Below are positions 24,371-36,921 of a stretch of 64,000 nt of DNA, piece by piece. Source of the stretch: Apostichopus japonicus. Its lineage: Eukaryota; Echinodermata; Holothuroidea; Aspidochirotida; Stichopodidae. The notes below the pieces were generated by a model. It was not told the origin of the DNA. It made no database searches and saw only the letters and a program-made list of their open reading frames with translations. Numbering within the stretch: the stretch's first letter is position 1; the number at the start of each line of letters is the position of its first letter. The translations under genes were made by a program, and so were the position numbers. Location of the stretch: contig NC_092566.1 in NCBI RefSeq assembly GCF_037975245.1, positions 10,753,501 through 10,817,500 on the forward strand, written 5' to 3'.

Positions 24371-27300
24371 AAGAAATAATTATCAGTATGTCCTTTCCAA
24401 ATCTTCATCGATGCGCTAAAGTTTCAAAAAGTAAAAACATCTTAAAGAATATTTAACGATTATAAATGGAAACACAAAAAAGTGGAAATCACAAGTACTA
24501 ACACCTCTCCAACAAGAGAAAAAACAAACAACGTTTCCTTTTCTTGCACCAGAAATATTTAGAAGGGTTAATAGTCAAGTTCCGATACCGTGGAGAGGAA
24601 CATTCAAATTAATCGAAGTAAAATCGAACGCACTGACAGTCAGATAACCTCTAACTTTATCGTCTTTCATTCGTAATGGACTGTCGCGTCTATTCCCTTC
24701 ACATAATTTCATACAGACTCAGTACAGAATATTTCAATCAAGGCGAACCAACGAGAGAGAAAGAGGTGAAAAATGCTACAAAGCGAATAGTTAATCGATT
24801 ATTCAGACATGTTCGTGTCTAATCAGATAACAGAAGTGCTCATTTTCAAGCCAATTTAAAGACTGATATACCCAAGGTTCCGGAACGGATAACATTATCA
24901 GTAAATGAAGGATAAAAAGTACGAATTTACTACAAGCTTTGAACAAAAATTAATCTTCCAAAGGAAAAACGAGGTTTCAAGAAGAAGAAATAGAAGCTAA
25001 CAAATTCCTTGCGAGATAAGTTGAACAGAATTTCCGAATATTTGAAATATAACCGTTTGTCAAATAAACTGCGAATGGAGATCAAAGAGAAAGAATAAAA
25101 GATACAAATTATAACCTGGAGTACTAAGATATCATGTAACGACGACATGTGTTGTGTTGACAAACATGTAAAGGTTATGTAGGCTATACATATAGACTAG
25201 TCATCATCCCAAAACTCCGTACAACGATCGACCAATCAAATTGAATTATCGCAAAGGGTTTACTATACAATTAGCAAACAACATTTACTGGTAGACCTCA
25301 ACTGCAATAATGTGGTTATATCATCAATTGGTGTATATTCAAAGGCAAGGAACTATGCTGTTTGAATTAAGCACGCGGTTTCACTCTACTGGCTGACTGG
25401 CTAATTGCTTTATTCTGTGCTGGAAGTCCTCTTGAATATATCCTTTTCATGTATATACTCTGGGCTAGCTTTTTTCCCCCCTCCTTTATCCAAATCTTTA
25501 TCACTTCTTCCGCCAGTTGCTTCGAGAACTTTGTCAGTATTTTTTACTGTCATGAGCTGATGTTTTTGTGGGGTAATTAAAACATTCCATCGTTAGCTTC
25601 AGAGCTCCTTTACTGTAAACAATGGCATATCTTCCAATTCCAAAGGGGAGAAAAGATTTTTTGTTAGACCTTTCTTTGCTCTGTAACGATTCGCTCGAAA
25701 AGTAATTCAACATAACCATAAATAGTTACGAGAGAGGAGGCTTCTGAGAAAAGAGTTGTAGTATACTCTGTATACGACAAGAGGCTTGAACGAATCCCAA
25801 ATAACGATAACGCCTCGAGTCATCAATCATCAGCTTTAAGTTTTGTCAATGTCACGTGACAACGGTGTCAAGGTGAGCCTGTACGTCACGAAGGAACACC
25901 GGCGTCATATGTTCGCTTTCCCTTTCTTTATATATCTATTGTTTTCTGGTTGTTTCTTTTGCCTTCTTGTAATCTTTAACTTTTCCAGAACAAAGAGCTC
26001 ACAATTTTGGTTATCTTTGTATAACCTTCCCGATGGTGTAGAACATTCACAAGTTAACTTTCTACACGGAATAGACTCAGTAGCCTATATAGAAGAGAGT
26101 ATAACAAATACAGCGTTGAGTTTCCCATACGAAGTGTGACGTCTATAAATATGTTTTTACTTGGATGATATCCACTTTGAACTTTTTGTAGTCAAAAGAA
26201 ACCTCTAGCAAGAAAATTTTGACAAACTAAGGCAAGAGAGCACGAGAGTTTTGAGTTTGATAAAACTGCTAATGAAATTTCATCTTCCCAACATAACATA
26301 TAGACCAATCCAGGTTTATTTGATAATAAGAACGGCGAAATGAGATGTCTTCGTCGAGTCTTTGTTCTCAGGATTCCCCACTTTCTTGACAAAATATGAC
26401 GTAATTTAATCACTTCTTATATCTATTAATATCTGGTCATTCATACGGTGAAATCAATTTTCACGATAATGTCATTTGCTAAAGTTAATGCACAATCTCA
26501 AAGAAACCCTTTCTTAGTCTGTCTAAGGTTATCAATGAACGCCGTTTTCTACACAATAAACCGCATTCCCGTAAAGTGAGAAATGTGTACGCTCGGGGGC
26601 TTGATATGTAAGACCGTCAAGCATATGGTGGTAAAAAGCAAAAATTATCGCGAAGTTTTAATTTGTTATAGTGTCGACAGACCATTAAGTAATTTGTCCT
26701 TGTGATATTCAATATTGTATTGACCTAGTATATATATAGCGGGCTCAGGTCCGTAGTAATTATAAAATGATGGTAAACATTAAAATTATTTCGCTGCAGA
26801 CTTTTTTTCCAACTTGATCAAACATGCAAAGACACTGAATTATCGGTTAGGAAAAATTGGCTTCCAAATTTCTTTCGCTTACGCAAAGTTTTATACCAGA
26901 AGTGAAGGCTGTGTCGAGAAAGGCGGTGTAATACGAATGTTGTGGTTGCCGGATTGACTTGCTTAAGTCGTTTAACCGAACTGAAGTCTATGGATTAGTT
27001 TGATCTAATTTCCACAGCTAACCGTCAAGTGTAAACGACATTCAACGACCTGCAGAAAAGAAAAAGAAAAGAAAAAAAAAACAAAGTTGAATTTAGTTTC
27101 TAATTCAAATATCAAATTCCCTTTGCCTCGTGCTATAGACATGACCACATACATTAATCAAAACTATATTATTCAAAGAAAAGAAAAAAGGAAATAAATA
27201 ACAAGCACCTTAATTGATTTCTTTATGCCTGAAATGAACTGCAATCAACTTTAATTGGACATATTTTGGTTACTTAGAAATGAAGTTAAGAACTTAGGTA

Positions 27301-28390
27301 GACTTACGCGTAGCACAGTGTGACGAAAAATTAAATTTTGGACACACGCTGTGTTGTTATACTTTTGTCATGAAACTAACGGTTATGAAATGGAATTTGT
27401 AACCTTTTTGCTTGTAGCACACAACTTTCGAAAACCAATAAACACTACACAATACTATGCTGCGCCAATCTTTGGGTAAATAACAAAAAAACATGCCATA
27501 TGCAGACGAAAATATGACTTTATGGACGAATAAATTCTTTACACATCGATGTGAAATTTTACTGCAATTTTTTTTCTTTATTTCAATAGCTTTTTAATCA
27601 AATTTTAAATTTCGGCTTGTTGACTATAGGATGTAAAACAATTTGTTCGTGAAGTCATAACAAAATGAATATCATATGATGAATATATGATTCATATGAT
27701 ATTCATAACAAAATGAATATCATATGATGAATATATGATTGGTTGTAACGCCATACGGTAATCCCTGAGAGTTGTCATTGGCAAATGCTGCTATCGGACG
27801 CCGTTCTGTAATTAAGCGTCACGTGTGCGTACATAATAAGACAATGTGGTAAATTAATCAAGAGTATTAAGAATGCGATCTTTCGTGTGCGAGCAATAAA
27901 TCATAGATTAATGACATCTGGTTAATATTAATAAAGTCAAACGAGGAAACAATCGTAATCGTGTGAAGAAATTGCGAAAACGAGAGAGAATTTATACACA
28001 CTTCTTTGACGACACACTCTGACAAAAATCGACAAGTTAATCTAACAGTGTAGGATATGTGATACACGGAGTGGGAGGGAAGGACAAATGTAGTATTATG
28101 TACCTTGACTAAGATAATCAAATTAATCAAACTTTGTATGTAGTGTATTGTCTAAGAAATAATGGTTTATTGCAATTATTAATATTTTGAAAACGATATG
28201 GAAATAACAAAATTTATATTGGGTAATTTGTTTGTAAGGAGGAAGGGGAATTAGGTATTTGTAAGTTGAAAATTGTATTGCTGTAAAGATTAATTTACGG
28301 TGTACTATGTACAGGAAGGGTAGGCTTTATTGTTATGGTTAGTCATTTGTAAGGAGTAAATACACATAAAGTGTTTAGTTTTTGTTTTGA
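24371..28390. other. Non-coding, no gene recognised
   Basis: Candidate 5' exon or promoter territory of LRR-Ig gene 2. A GTAAGT-like donor on the minus strand near 27302-27307 is one possible partner for that gene's 5' acceptor, but the link is speculative. A 96-codon frame from an ATG at 25849 has a hydrophobic stretch but no family signature. Confidence 0.4.
27657..27740. repeat. 36-bp direct repeat enclosing a 15-bp inverted repeat
   Basis: Two 36-bp copies lie at 27657-27692 and 27705-27740. The segment ATGAATATCATATGA (27665-27679) and its exact reverse complement (27692-27706) flank a 12-base loop, so the pair can form a cruciform. Confidence 0.85.
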
Positions 28391-28495
28391 AGGGGAGGGG
28401 AGGGAGGGGAGGGGAGGGGAGGGGAGGGGAGGGGAGGGGAGGGGAGGGGAGGGGAGGGGAGGGGAGGGGAGTGGAGGGGCGGGGTCGGGGTCGGG
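28391..28495 (+). repeat. (GGGGA)n G-rich microsatellite
   Basis: About 16 pentamers of GGGGA followed by GGGG-TC units. The G4 runs, regularly spaced by single bases, have clear G-quadruplex and triplex potential. Confidence 0.95.
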
Positions 28496-28569
28496 CTTGA
28501 TCACAAATGGCATTGCAGTAAATTGTTTTACATTCTGTTATTTGATAGGAAGACAAAGTTTAAGATTGT

Positions 28570-29139
28570 AATTAGTATTTTTTAAACGATATTGAGATGA
28601 ATAAGTACACATATATAATGTTTATTGTGTGTAAGGAAAAGGGGAACTACCCTGTTTAATAGTTTGTAAAAACAATATGCATAAAAAAAACAAAATCTCG
28701 AAAGAAACTGTATTCTTCAGGTCTGAAGCTAGGTCAAAGGTGAACAATAGGTTAATGCAGAGATGAAATAAAGTTACTGAGAGTTCGATAGTTAAAATCA
28801 GTATTGAATGGAATGGATATGAGTATATAGGAGGGTGGATTGAAATCTAGAAATACATTATAATACTGAAAACCAATGATATACCATACGTACACATAAT
28901 ATAGAACATATAAATATATCGTGGTTAATCGATTATACGATCGATACGGAAAAATGACAGTATTTCCCTTTGAATTTGTATATAGGCCTATGTGTATGGG
29001 CCTATACTTGGCAACCAATGCGTTTATGTGTATGTTCATGTCCCAGTTGCATACAGCGCAATTAATAACATAATAAGCCTAAGTATAGTACCGTTGTTGA
29101 TATCGCATACAACTGAAGCATGCATATCCAAGACCTAAC
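28570..29139. other. Non-coding, no gene recognised
   Basis: Part of 28567-28670 resembles 28172-28265 (AACGATAT...GTAAGGA-AAGGGGAA), suggesting an old local duplication around the GGGGA repeat. Confidence 0.4.
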
Positions 29140-29970
29140 ACAGAATAATTACTCTCTGAATTACAGATATCGATATCTCTACAGATCGATCACCTTCGCG
29201 TATACAGATTACAGAATACTCATACTTCTGGATTATCGGACATTAGGATATCTGTTAATCAGACAGTGTCTGAGTAACATATATGGCATCCAATCGATCA
29301 GATCACGATACATTCCCTTATATTCTGATATAACGAATACTTACTTGTAGATTATAGAACATTATTTTATGAACAACAGATATCGCAACCAATCGATCCC
29401 ACGCGAGATCTTGGCGTATACAGATATAAAGAATGTTTACTGTTGGAGTAAAGAACATTACTTATGAGCAACAGATATCGCAATAAATCGATCACACCAA
29501 ATCCCTTAGCGTATATACTTACTTCTGGAGTATCATAGGACATTACTTTCCAAATTACAGATATCGCTACCAATTGATCACACCTTCGAACCTAAGCGTT
29601 TATAGCATACTTCTGGAATAAAACCTATAACCGAAAACAATAATTCATATTTTCAACCTATGTAGAATAACGGTATTCACCTGTGAACTATACAATATTA
29701 TTGCATCAAACTGTATACAGATCTTAGACCTCTTTTTAACAAGAATATCAATTTCGCCAATCTATCGTGTTCTATATCAATGAGATCTATATATCTATAC
29801 TTACCTCTGAACCATAGCTACCGTTAACCGAAATATTATCTGCATTCCAGATCTCCATATGCCGGCCTACTGAGTATAACTTCCAATGAATAATACCCCA
29901 ATATCATAACACTATACTTAACTCTGAAGTTTGTAGGTAATGCTAGGTTGCTATCATTCCAAATCAAACC
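29140..29970. repeat. Degenerate tandem array of roughly 85-120-bp units
   Basis: A recurring pattern runs TACTTACTTCTGGA-TAT-GGACATTA, then ACAGATATCGC-ACCAATCGATCACAC, then GCGTATACAGATATAA. The TACTTCTGGA-type start recurs at about 29214, 29335, 29431, 29516, 29606, 29670, 29797 and 29914. Left units are clearer and right units more decayed. No reading frame is conserved. Confidence 0.7.
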
Positions 29971-31610
29971 GTTAACTATAGTTGACCTCATTTTTCTTCA
30001 ATCAAAACGATTACTAAAGTACCCATTCCAACCGATAACACTCATCCCATCAAATCTTTCCTAACATCAAAAATATCGAAAGAACACAAAATATTGTAAA
30101 TTTGCTGTATTTTGGGGTTCATGGTTTACTTTGACGTCAATTTACTTCACTTAATTGTGATTTCCTTTCCTCCTTAGCGAAAAGTAAATATTTGTCATAT
30201 ACCATTTGAATATACTCCTAATAGCTCGAACGCAGAAAACTTGTGTTTGCATACGAAAATTCAACATGTAACAAACGGGACTTTCCATGTACATTAAACT
30301 TCTTTTTCTGAGAAAGTAATTTGAAGAATCGCATACGAAAGAGATAAAAACTTATAAAGATGAATAATATGGAAGTTTTATATAATTATAACTACTCCGG
30401 ATACCATAATATAATACTGTTTTTTTTAAAGTTTGAATTATGTTTGTTTAAGGTACCATCTTATAGTACAATATTATCATCTATTATCATTTATTTAAGT
30501 GTTTTTTAAATATGTGCAACATATCATAGCTATATTGTTTAATTTCTTTGTTGCAAAATTACAAGATAAAACCATAAAACGATTTTCAATGTCCAAATTG
30601 TCATGTCTTTGCAGCCATTCGATTCTTTGTGGAAATACTGTAAAGGAAACAAAAAACTTACCCTTAAATTCTAAGAAGTCCAGATATTAACTGCTCTATG
30701 TATTAAATAATCATAGTGTTTTAATTGTTGTAAGAATACTTTCGGAAACGAATCGCATAACTTTCACTGAATTATAACAAATGTGTTTGATAATGTGAAA
30801 ACAGTCCATGACGTGGCCATCGTAGCGTATACAGCGATCGAATATAAAAATTCCTTTCACACTTTCAGCGGAACTTTTTTTTTTACTTATCTTTTATCAA
30901 GAACAACTATTCCCGGTATACTGAAAATCCTGACGTTCCACGCAAGTGACGCTTAAGTACCGTGGACCATTAACTTTCTATGGAACCATCTTCCTAAGAT
31001 GTGTAATGTCCCCTTAGAGAACAACGTCCAACAGTATACCAAAAAGACATAAATTGTTTTTAACGTTTGTGGATCTTCATTTGGCATTCTAGAAATATCT
31101 TTCGTGACATCCTAAGGTCCCAAGGCAATAAATCATTCGTACTCTTGGCCTTCGAAACGACACGGAGCGTTTATCGTCAGAATCGAACGTTATATGAAGA
31201 AGATTTTTTTTATATAGGATAGGGTATATAAAAGGTATTGGAACAGAGGAACGTGTGTCTTTGATATTCAAATAATTTATGACGTTATATTTTCTTTCGA
31301 TAAAGCGAGTCGTAAATAGGTTGGGTTACGTGAAAAATATGTTCCCCTGTGAAGTACATAACCCAGAAGTAACATGTGTATCCCAACATAATAGCGAGTG
31401 AGAATGTTACAAAACAGTCGCAGTAAATATGTACTGGCATGTTATCGAGTAGATACAGATTAGTCATGAAAGATTAATTATGAATGATATGAAATAGAAC
31501 AAAGTACATTTTGTAACTATGTCAGACATTTCTTATGGGAAAACAGCATATCTAGATTGAGTAGGAATTTAGAGGGTGACGAGTAAACTGAACCCTGGAT
31601 AATGTCATCG

Positions 31611-31691
<81 letters not shown>

Positions 31692-33451
31692 AACGGAAAA
31701 AACACATTGTTGCTGGCAGTATGGCAGTATGATTCATATTTTAAAGAACAAATACACCCTGGGTAAACTGTACCCTGTGCTTTCTTGGAAGTTGTTGAAA
31801 TGATCGAATGCGGGTTTGTTTAGGTTTAATGTTACTATACTTATACATTTGAGAGCGGTGAAGGCGTTGGCGGGGACTGCACTGATCAAATGTAGATTCG
31901 GTAAATTGACAAAATTTGAAAGATCATCTCTATAATTAATTGTTTATAGCGGACTATACTTTAACTTTAACTCAATTCCTAAGAAAATCTCTTTGATATA
32001 TATTCTGTTTCAAGACAAAGTTATGACAAAATCTAACATTTTTATGTTCTTTCTAAGTCGAACACCATTTATCGTCATAGTGCCATCAGATTTCTCTTGC
32101 AAGCATATACCGCATACTTCTCCTTTAATACATATATAGGCTTACGAGTGCTATTTTTCAAATTAAGGCTCACAAGTCGTCAGGATTTCTACACGCTCAT
32201 GGCAGGCGCTTGTGATAATAAACTATAGCTTTTCATATTATTTTATTAACCGTAGAACCATACCACACATAACGTTTCTTCATTTACGGGTTACAATTAA
32301 TGCCCTTTCGAAAATGATAACTATTTTCACATGCAGGCTAGCTTCAAGGCTGATAAATTTCACCAAATTAAATCATCATAATAACGTTAAATAAAAAAAA
32401 ACTAAAAACTAACGAAAACTTTGTTGATCGATCCGTCAGAGAGCGAAGGAAATTGTTGCAAAAAGTCGGTTTTAAATATTTTCCAACTTTAAATGATGTC
32501 TAAGAGGTACACTTTGGCAACCCCTTTATTGAATTTGTTTAAATTTTGGGCGATCCTAATTGGACTCACCACCCTTGAGCTACTAAAATCGAGAAAATAT
32601 CGATCATGACAATTTAATCAAAGTTCAGCAATAACCTCACTGATATAACTGCAACTGAAAATTTCTAATAAAATAAAATCTCGACAGGTCAATACGCCCA
32701 AAGGCATGAATGCAATTAAACTTATAAAAAGTTTCTTTTTTTTCTCTCCTTTTCCTTCTAATTATTCTGTTTAGTTTATTAGTTTTCTTGCGTGAAAACA
32801 TTTTTGATAACAAGACAGAAAAGAAAACAGATTGTTGAAAAATTCTGCGAAAACGTTTAAGTGCGCAGCCGTGGGGACCTTTTTACGTAAACAAATTTTC
32901 CGGGCTACATTTCTAACTTTATATTACATTATGTTGTAAGTTACTAATATGATTTTGATTATAGACAAATGTTTTGACTTAGTGCAATATATGCTATAAA
33001 ATAAACGGTGTAGGATTTAGGTCAGACTGATTTACGTTTTTTTTTTGTGTGGGGGGGGGGAGGAACGGGGGGGGTTAGGGTTTGTTATAGCATATATCTG
33101 ACTGGTTCAAGTTTCGTTGTCAATGTTATTTTATTGAACATTTCTTTCTCAGACAAAGGGAGATGTGTGACACAATTGGCACTTTGCTCTTCGAAAAGAA
33201 CTTATAATCCATGTAGAGCGCATTTTGCCGTTGTATGATATTCGTGTGCATAGTTTACAGATTACATTGTCTGAACGATCCTACTTCTATGAAATCGATA
33301 ACCGGCAATGGAAGTGTTGTATCTTTACTTCTTAATAGAAAGATAACATTACAAAGCAACTTTTATCATTCCCGTTATCGTTATTAACCAAATTGTCTCC
33401 GTGGAGACTTTTGTTCATTTCCTCATATATAATTTAAAACAAATACCATTA
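29971..33451. other. Non-coding, no gene recognised
   Basis: AT-rich, with a (TA)n block at 31614-31683 and a G-run at about 33050-33075. No coding exon is recognised. Confidence 0.5.
31614..31683. repeat. (TA)n microsatellite
   Basis: Pure TA dinucleotide repeat of about 35 units. Confidence 0.97.
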
Positions 33452-33834
33452 CAGGGGCGTCGGAAGCTATTTGGGATTGGTACGGCAGATCAGAGTGTGG
33501 CCATCTATCATAATTATCGGGGGACGTTTGGTAGGTCAAACTACGCTACGCGCCACCATGACTGGCGCGTAGCGTAATGGAGAAAATTTTGAAAAAATGC
33601 CTCCCAGATTGCAGGAAATGGCACTTCCCGAGCTTGAAAACAAGACCCCTGCCATGCAAGAGTAGTCACATTTAGCCTACTTGCCGTCATCATTATTGAA
33701 AATTATTGAAAAATATACCTCCCAGATTATTTTTTGCCATTTTTTTCTTCTTAGTCCTACTTTTTTTTTCTTTTTGCGCCGTGAATATTGGTCCGGCTTT
33801 CGCCGGACCTGCCGTACCGGCTCCGACGCCCCTG
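33452..33834. mobile_element. hAT-like MITE, 383 bp, next to the zinc-finger gene
   Basis: The terminal inverted repeats are CAGGGGCGTCGG and CCGACGCCCCTG. CATTA lies directly outside both ends (33447-33451 and 33835-33839), so a 5-bp duplication is visible, while the 8-bp flanks do not match fully. The interior contains a perfect 11-bp inverted repeat, GCTACGCGCCA...TGGCGCGTAGC, and the stretch GGAAATG-CACTTCCCGAG. Both resemble the 382-bp element at 11867-12248. There is no transposase. The right end is 67 bp 3' of the zinc-finger stop codon, so the element probably lies in or near that gene's 3' UTR. Confidence 0.8.
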
Positions 33835-33901
33835 CATTATATAAGAATAATTCTGAAAAGCAACATGTCAATGAATCACACACAGCTTACCTCTACAAAG
33901 C

Positions 33902-34624
33902 CTACGCATCGTGTGACGTCATGTGTCGGCTCAGATGATGCTTTTCTTTGAAGCTCTCTTGGCAAACGGTACATTTATATTTTTCTACCGGTTTCCTTTC
34001 ACGGTTGCTTTCATTGACAAGTTCTTGTTTGTGGTGAGTACGCATATGGTACACCAAGTCGCTGGTCATACGGAACTGTACCCCACACTTGGCGCAACAG
34101 TTTTGCGCAGCGAGTACAAACGGATCACGGAAATAGATCGCCGGAGGGGGAGGGGGCGGAGGAGGAGGAGGGTGCGGAAAGAATGAAAATGCCGCGTATG
34201 GAAATGTGACGCCGAGAGCAGGTCCACCTGGTTCCACTAATCTCGAAGCATACGTGAATCTGTTTCTTTGTATAGATGCTAATGTAGGCTTACTTGCGTC
34301 AGTTCCTATATGACCTATACCATAAGCTGGTAACGAGGGGTATGGATTGGTCAGCAAACGAGGGGTAATGTTACGTGACTCTGAGGAACCAGTCGCCCCT
34401 ATATCTTCCTCCTTGCTGGCAACGTCTATCGGAGTAAATCTTGATTTTCTCTTTCGTACTTCTTTAAAGGCACTTTTTGTTCCCTGTTGAATACGATGTA
34501 ATAGTTTTTCTCTATTACCGCCCTCAATTTCATGGTCCTTGTCATAACGTAAAATCATTGGCACCGTATGATTGTAAAGCTGCTCCCGACGAGCTGTCCC
34601 GCTTTCTTCTTTATTTCCCTCCAT
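33902..34624 (-). CDS. C2H2 zinc-finger protein, PRDM8/ZNF488-like (240 aa)
   Basis: Probable nuclear transcription regulator. Two C-terminal C2H2 fingers are complete: C177/C180 with H193/H197, and C218/C221 with H234/H238, both C-x2-C-x12-H-x3-H. The finger sequences (FRMTSDLVYHMRTHH and FKEKHHLSRHMTSH) recall the C-terminal fingers of PRDM8 and ZNF488, where such pairs mediate DNA or cofactor binding. That resemblance is from memory and needs a search. The rest is low-complexity: a basic patch at about 55-62 (EVRKRKSRF) and a run of ten prolines at 152-161. No PR/SET domain is present, so this is either a ZNF488-like short protein or the last exon of a longer PRDM gene. The ATG is supported by an in-frame TAA two codons upstream. 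The exact palindrome TGACGTCA overlaps the codons for Met-Thr-Ser in finger 2. Confidence 0.75.
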   Translation of the reverse strand: MEGNKEESGTARREQLYNHTVPMILRYDKDHEIEGGNREKLLHRIQQGTKSAFKEVRKRKSRFTPIDVASKEEDIGATGSSESRNITPRLLTNPYPSLPAYGIGHIGTDASKPTLASIQRNRFTYASRLVEPGGPALGVTFPYAAFSFFPHPPPPPPPPPPAIYFRDPFVLAAQNCCAKCGVQFRMTSDLVYHMRTHHKQELVNESNRERKPVEKYKCTVCQESFKEKHHLSRHMTSHDA

Positions 34625-36921
34625 TTTTCTTTATCTCCTTATCTGTCTTTTTCTTCACCTCTTTTCGTAAAATTTTTGCAATGTATATCGATCCGTTTTG
34701 TAAAGTATTTACATCGATTATTTTAACATGCTCCCGGGTGAATCATGCCACGATAGAGCGGTTATTTCTGTTAATACCGATGACGATTAATATTGTCTTG
34801 ATATAACGATGTCGATTACCACGATATAGAGTAATAACGGCAGGACATATTGATTTCTCGGGCTTAGCAGCGGATCGGTTAAACAAAATTGAAAAAATCC
34901 CTTAGATCATTTTACCAAGGACAGTAAACGTTGACGATTATGCCAATTCTTAAAAAAAAAAAAAAAAATAAACTATTCCAAACAACCCATCCAGTCTTCG
35001 GGATGATATTTATCGATAACGACCGAACAGATCCCGAAGAATGACAATAGAGATATCTCAACAGTTATTATGATGACGACAACAAACAGAGTGATGACGA
35101 CACAATTGTATGCAAATCGATGGCATGAGAGGTGACTCTAAAAATGATAGGTGACGACAGAACTGATCGCGATTGATAACAGTAACTACAGTAGAATTGA
35201 TATCGACGCCAATAAATCGAGTTATTACGGTTTGAATTGAATCATGGAGATATCCCGGTTATTGATTTGAGAGCATCTCACATGGAATGCGTGTTGTGGT
35301 TATGAATAGCGTCTCCCTTCACATGACCAAATCGCTCACAAACAACTCGTTCAGGTATACAGCTTTCGATTTTAACAGTTGATGAGGGCAAATCTCTGTT
35401 GGAAGACGGTGAGTAGATAACGCTTCAAGCTATGAACGACGACAGTAGGTCCAGTAATGACAACATAAATCGGTTTATGGTAATGTACGATTAACCACAT
35501 TTGAAAAAAAAAACACTTTTCAATTATACCAAGAGTTGCCAGATGACAAATGGATATTACTTCTTTTTCAGTCAACGCCGCAATGTCAATGTAGCTGATA
35601 ATTCAATCTTCGAAATATATGACTCAGATTCTGACGACAGATCTAATCAGGTTCGATGATGATGATGCATAGTTAACATTAGCAAATAAATCGACGACAA
35701 CTTATTGAATGACGGTGTCATCATAATTGGCTTTCATAGTGACACGATTAACGAATTTCAAACCTTTGTTTCTAACATGAGTTGATAGTAAATGGTATGT
35801 AATCTTTTTTCTCCGTCAACGCCGAGACGACTATGTAACATTATAAATAAACATCTGCTTCAGTAACTTTGGTTTTCCTCTCTCAATTTGATAGGTGATG
35901 ACGACACAACTGATTATGGCGCGGCATGGTGATTGAGGACACAAAATCACATCAGACGATAAACCGATGAAGAGAATGAACGAGTGATGACCACATCAAT
36001 TGTTCTTTACAGATCAGAATAAAAAATCTCTCTCTTCTAGTTAAGTTGACTCAAACAGATGAAGATCTCCTCTTAGTCTGTATAGTCAAGCGAATGCTTT
36101 TTATCCTCAGATAAAGTGAAAGTGTCGGAGAGCTGGAGAGACAGAGAAAGATGAAGAGAACCAGCAGTCAATTTTGTCTCGACATATTAAATAACTGTCT
36201 CCGAAACAAAACCTCTTCTTTACACCTTGACCTTGACTTGATTGTCTAACTGGTATTAATAGTTATTAACGAAATATCCTCTCCAAAATCTGAAGAGAGA
36301 AAAAAAAAATATCCTACCTTCTTTTTCTCCTTGATCAGGAAGAGAAACAATTAAGTTACATTAGACAGTTTTTCATCTTTTGTAAGAGGCGAGATTTTTT
36401 TGTGGTTAGTATACAACCTTTGATATTCCGGTTGGGATTACCTAACAGCTTAACGCTGATATTGATAAAGATGTAAATTAATCTTGCCTACAATCTTTTT
36501 CAATATGCGAATCCTATGGAAGGAATCGTTTAAGAACGTTACGCCTAATTGGATCCAGGCAATATTCTTACTTAAATTGTGTCTTGTTCCTTGTTTCAAT
36601 AGCTACCGGTCCCTACTGACTTACTCTCAGAGGGATTACTGCCGCTTCGAAGAACGCGCCGAAGCGCTCTCCTTAATTCCACTCGAGTTTACTTACTGAT
36701 TTCCTTAAAGGGTAACATTCAAGAACTTTGTCTTTTTATTAAATATACCTTGAGCCATGATTTTCAGAGGAATATTTGTTTCAATTTCCGCCGAAACAAG
36801 TGTGAATTATATTCAAAAGAAAATAAGAGGGAAGTGGCAGAAATGATCTATATATATGGATTTTTTTTATTTTATAGAAATTCAATCCAAAGAGGGAGAG
36901 TTGTAGGTATTTCTATAGTAT
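34625..36921. other. Non-coding upstream region of zinc-finger gene, rich in GACGACA
   Basis: No gene is seen. The heptamer GACGACA recurs at about 35079, 35096, 35155, 35435, 35632, 35693 and 35898, often within GTGATGACGACACAA-T. Two stretches around 35561 and 35808 share TTTTTC-GTCAACGCCG followed by CTATGTAAC- or CAATGTAGC-like sequence about 245 bp apart. This looks like a decayed tandem array upstream of the zinc-finger gene. Confidence 0.5.

Noticed and set aside
25849-26139. 96-codon frame with a hydrophobic stretch
   Set aside because: No family signature or splice evidence; likely chance.
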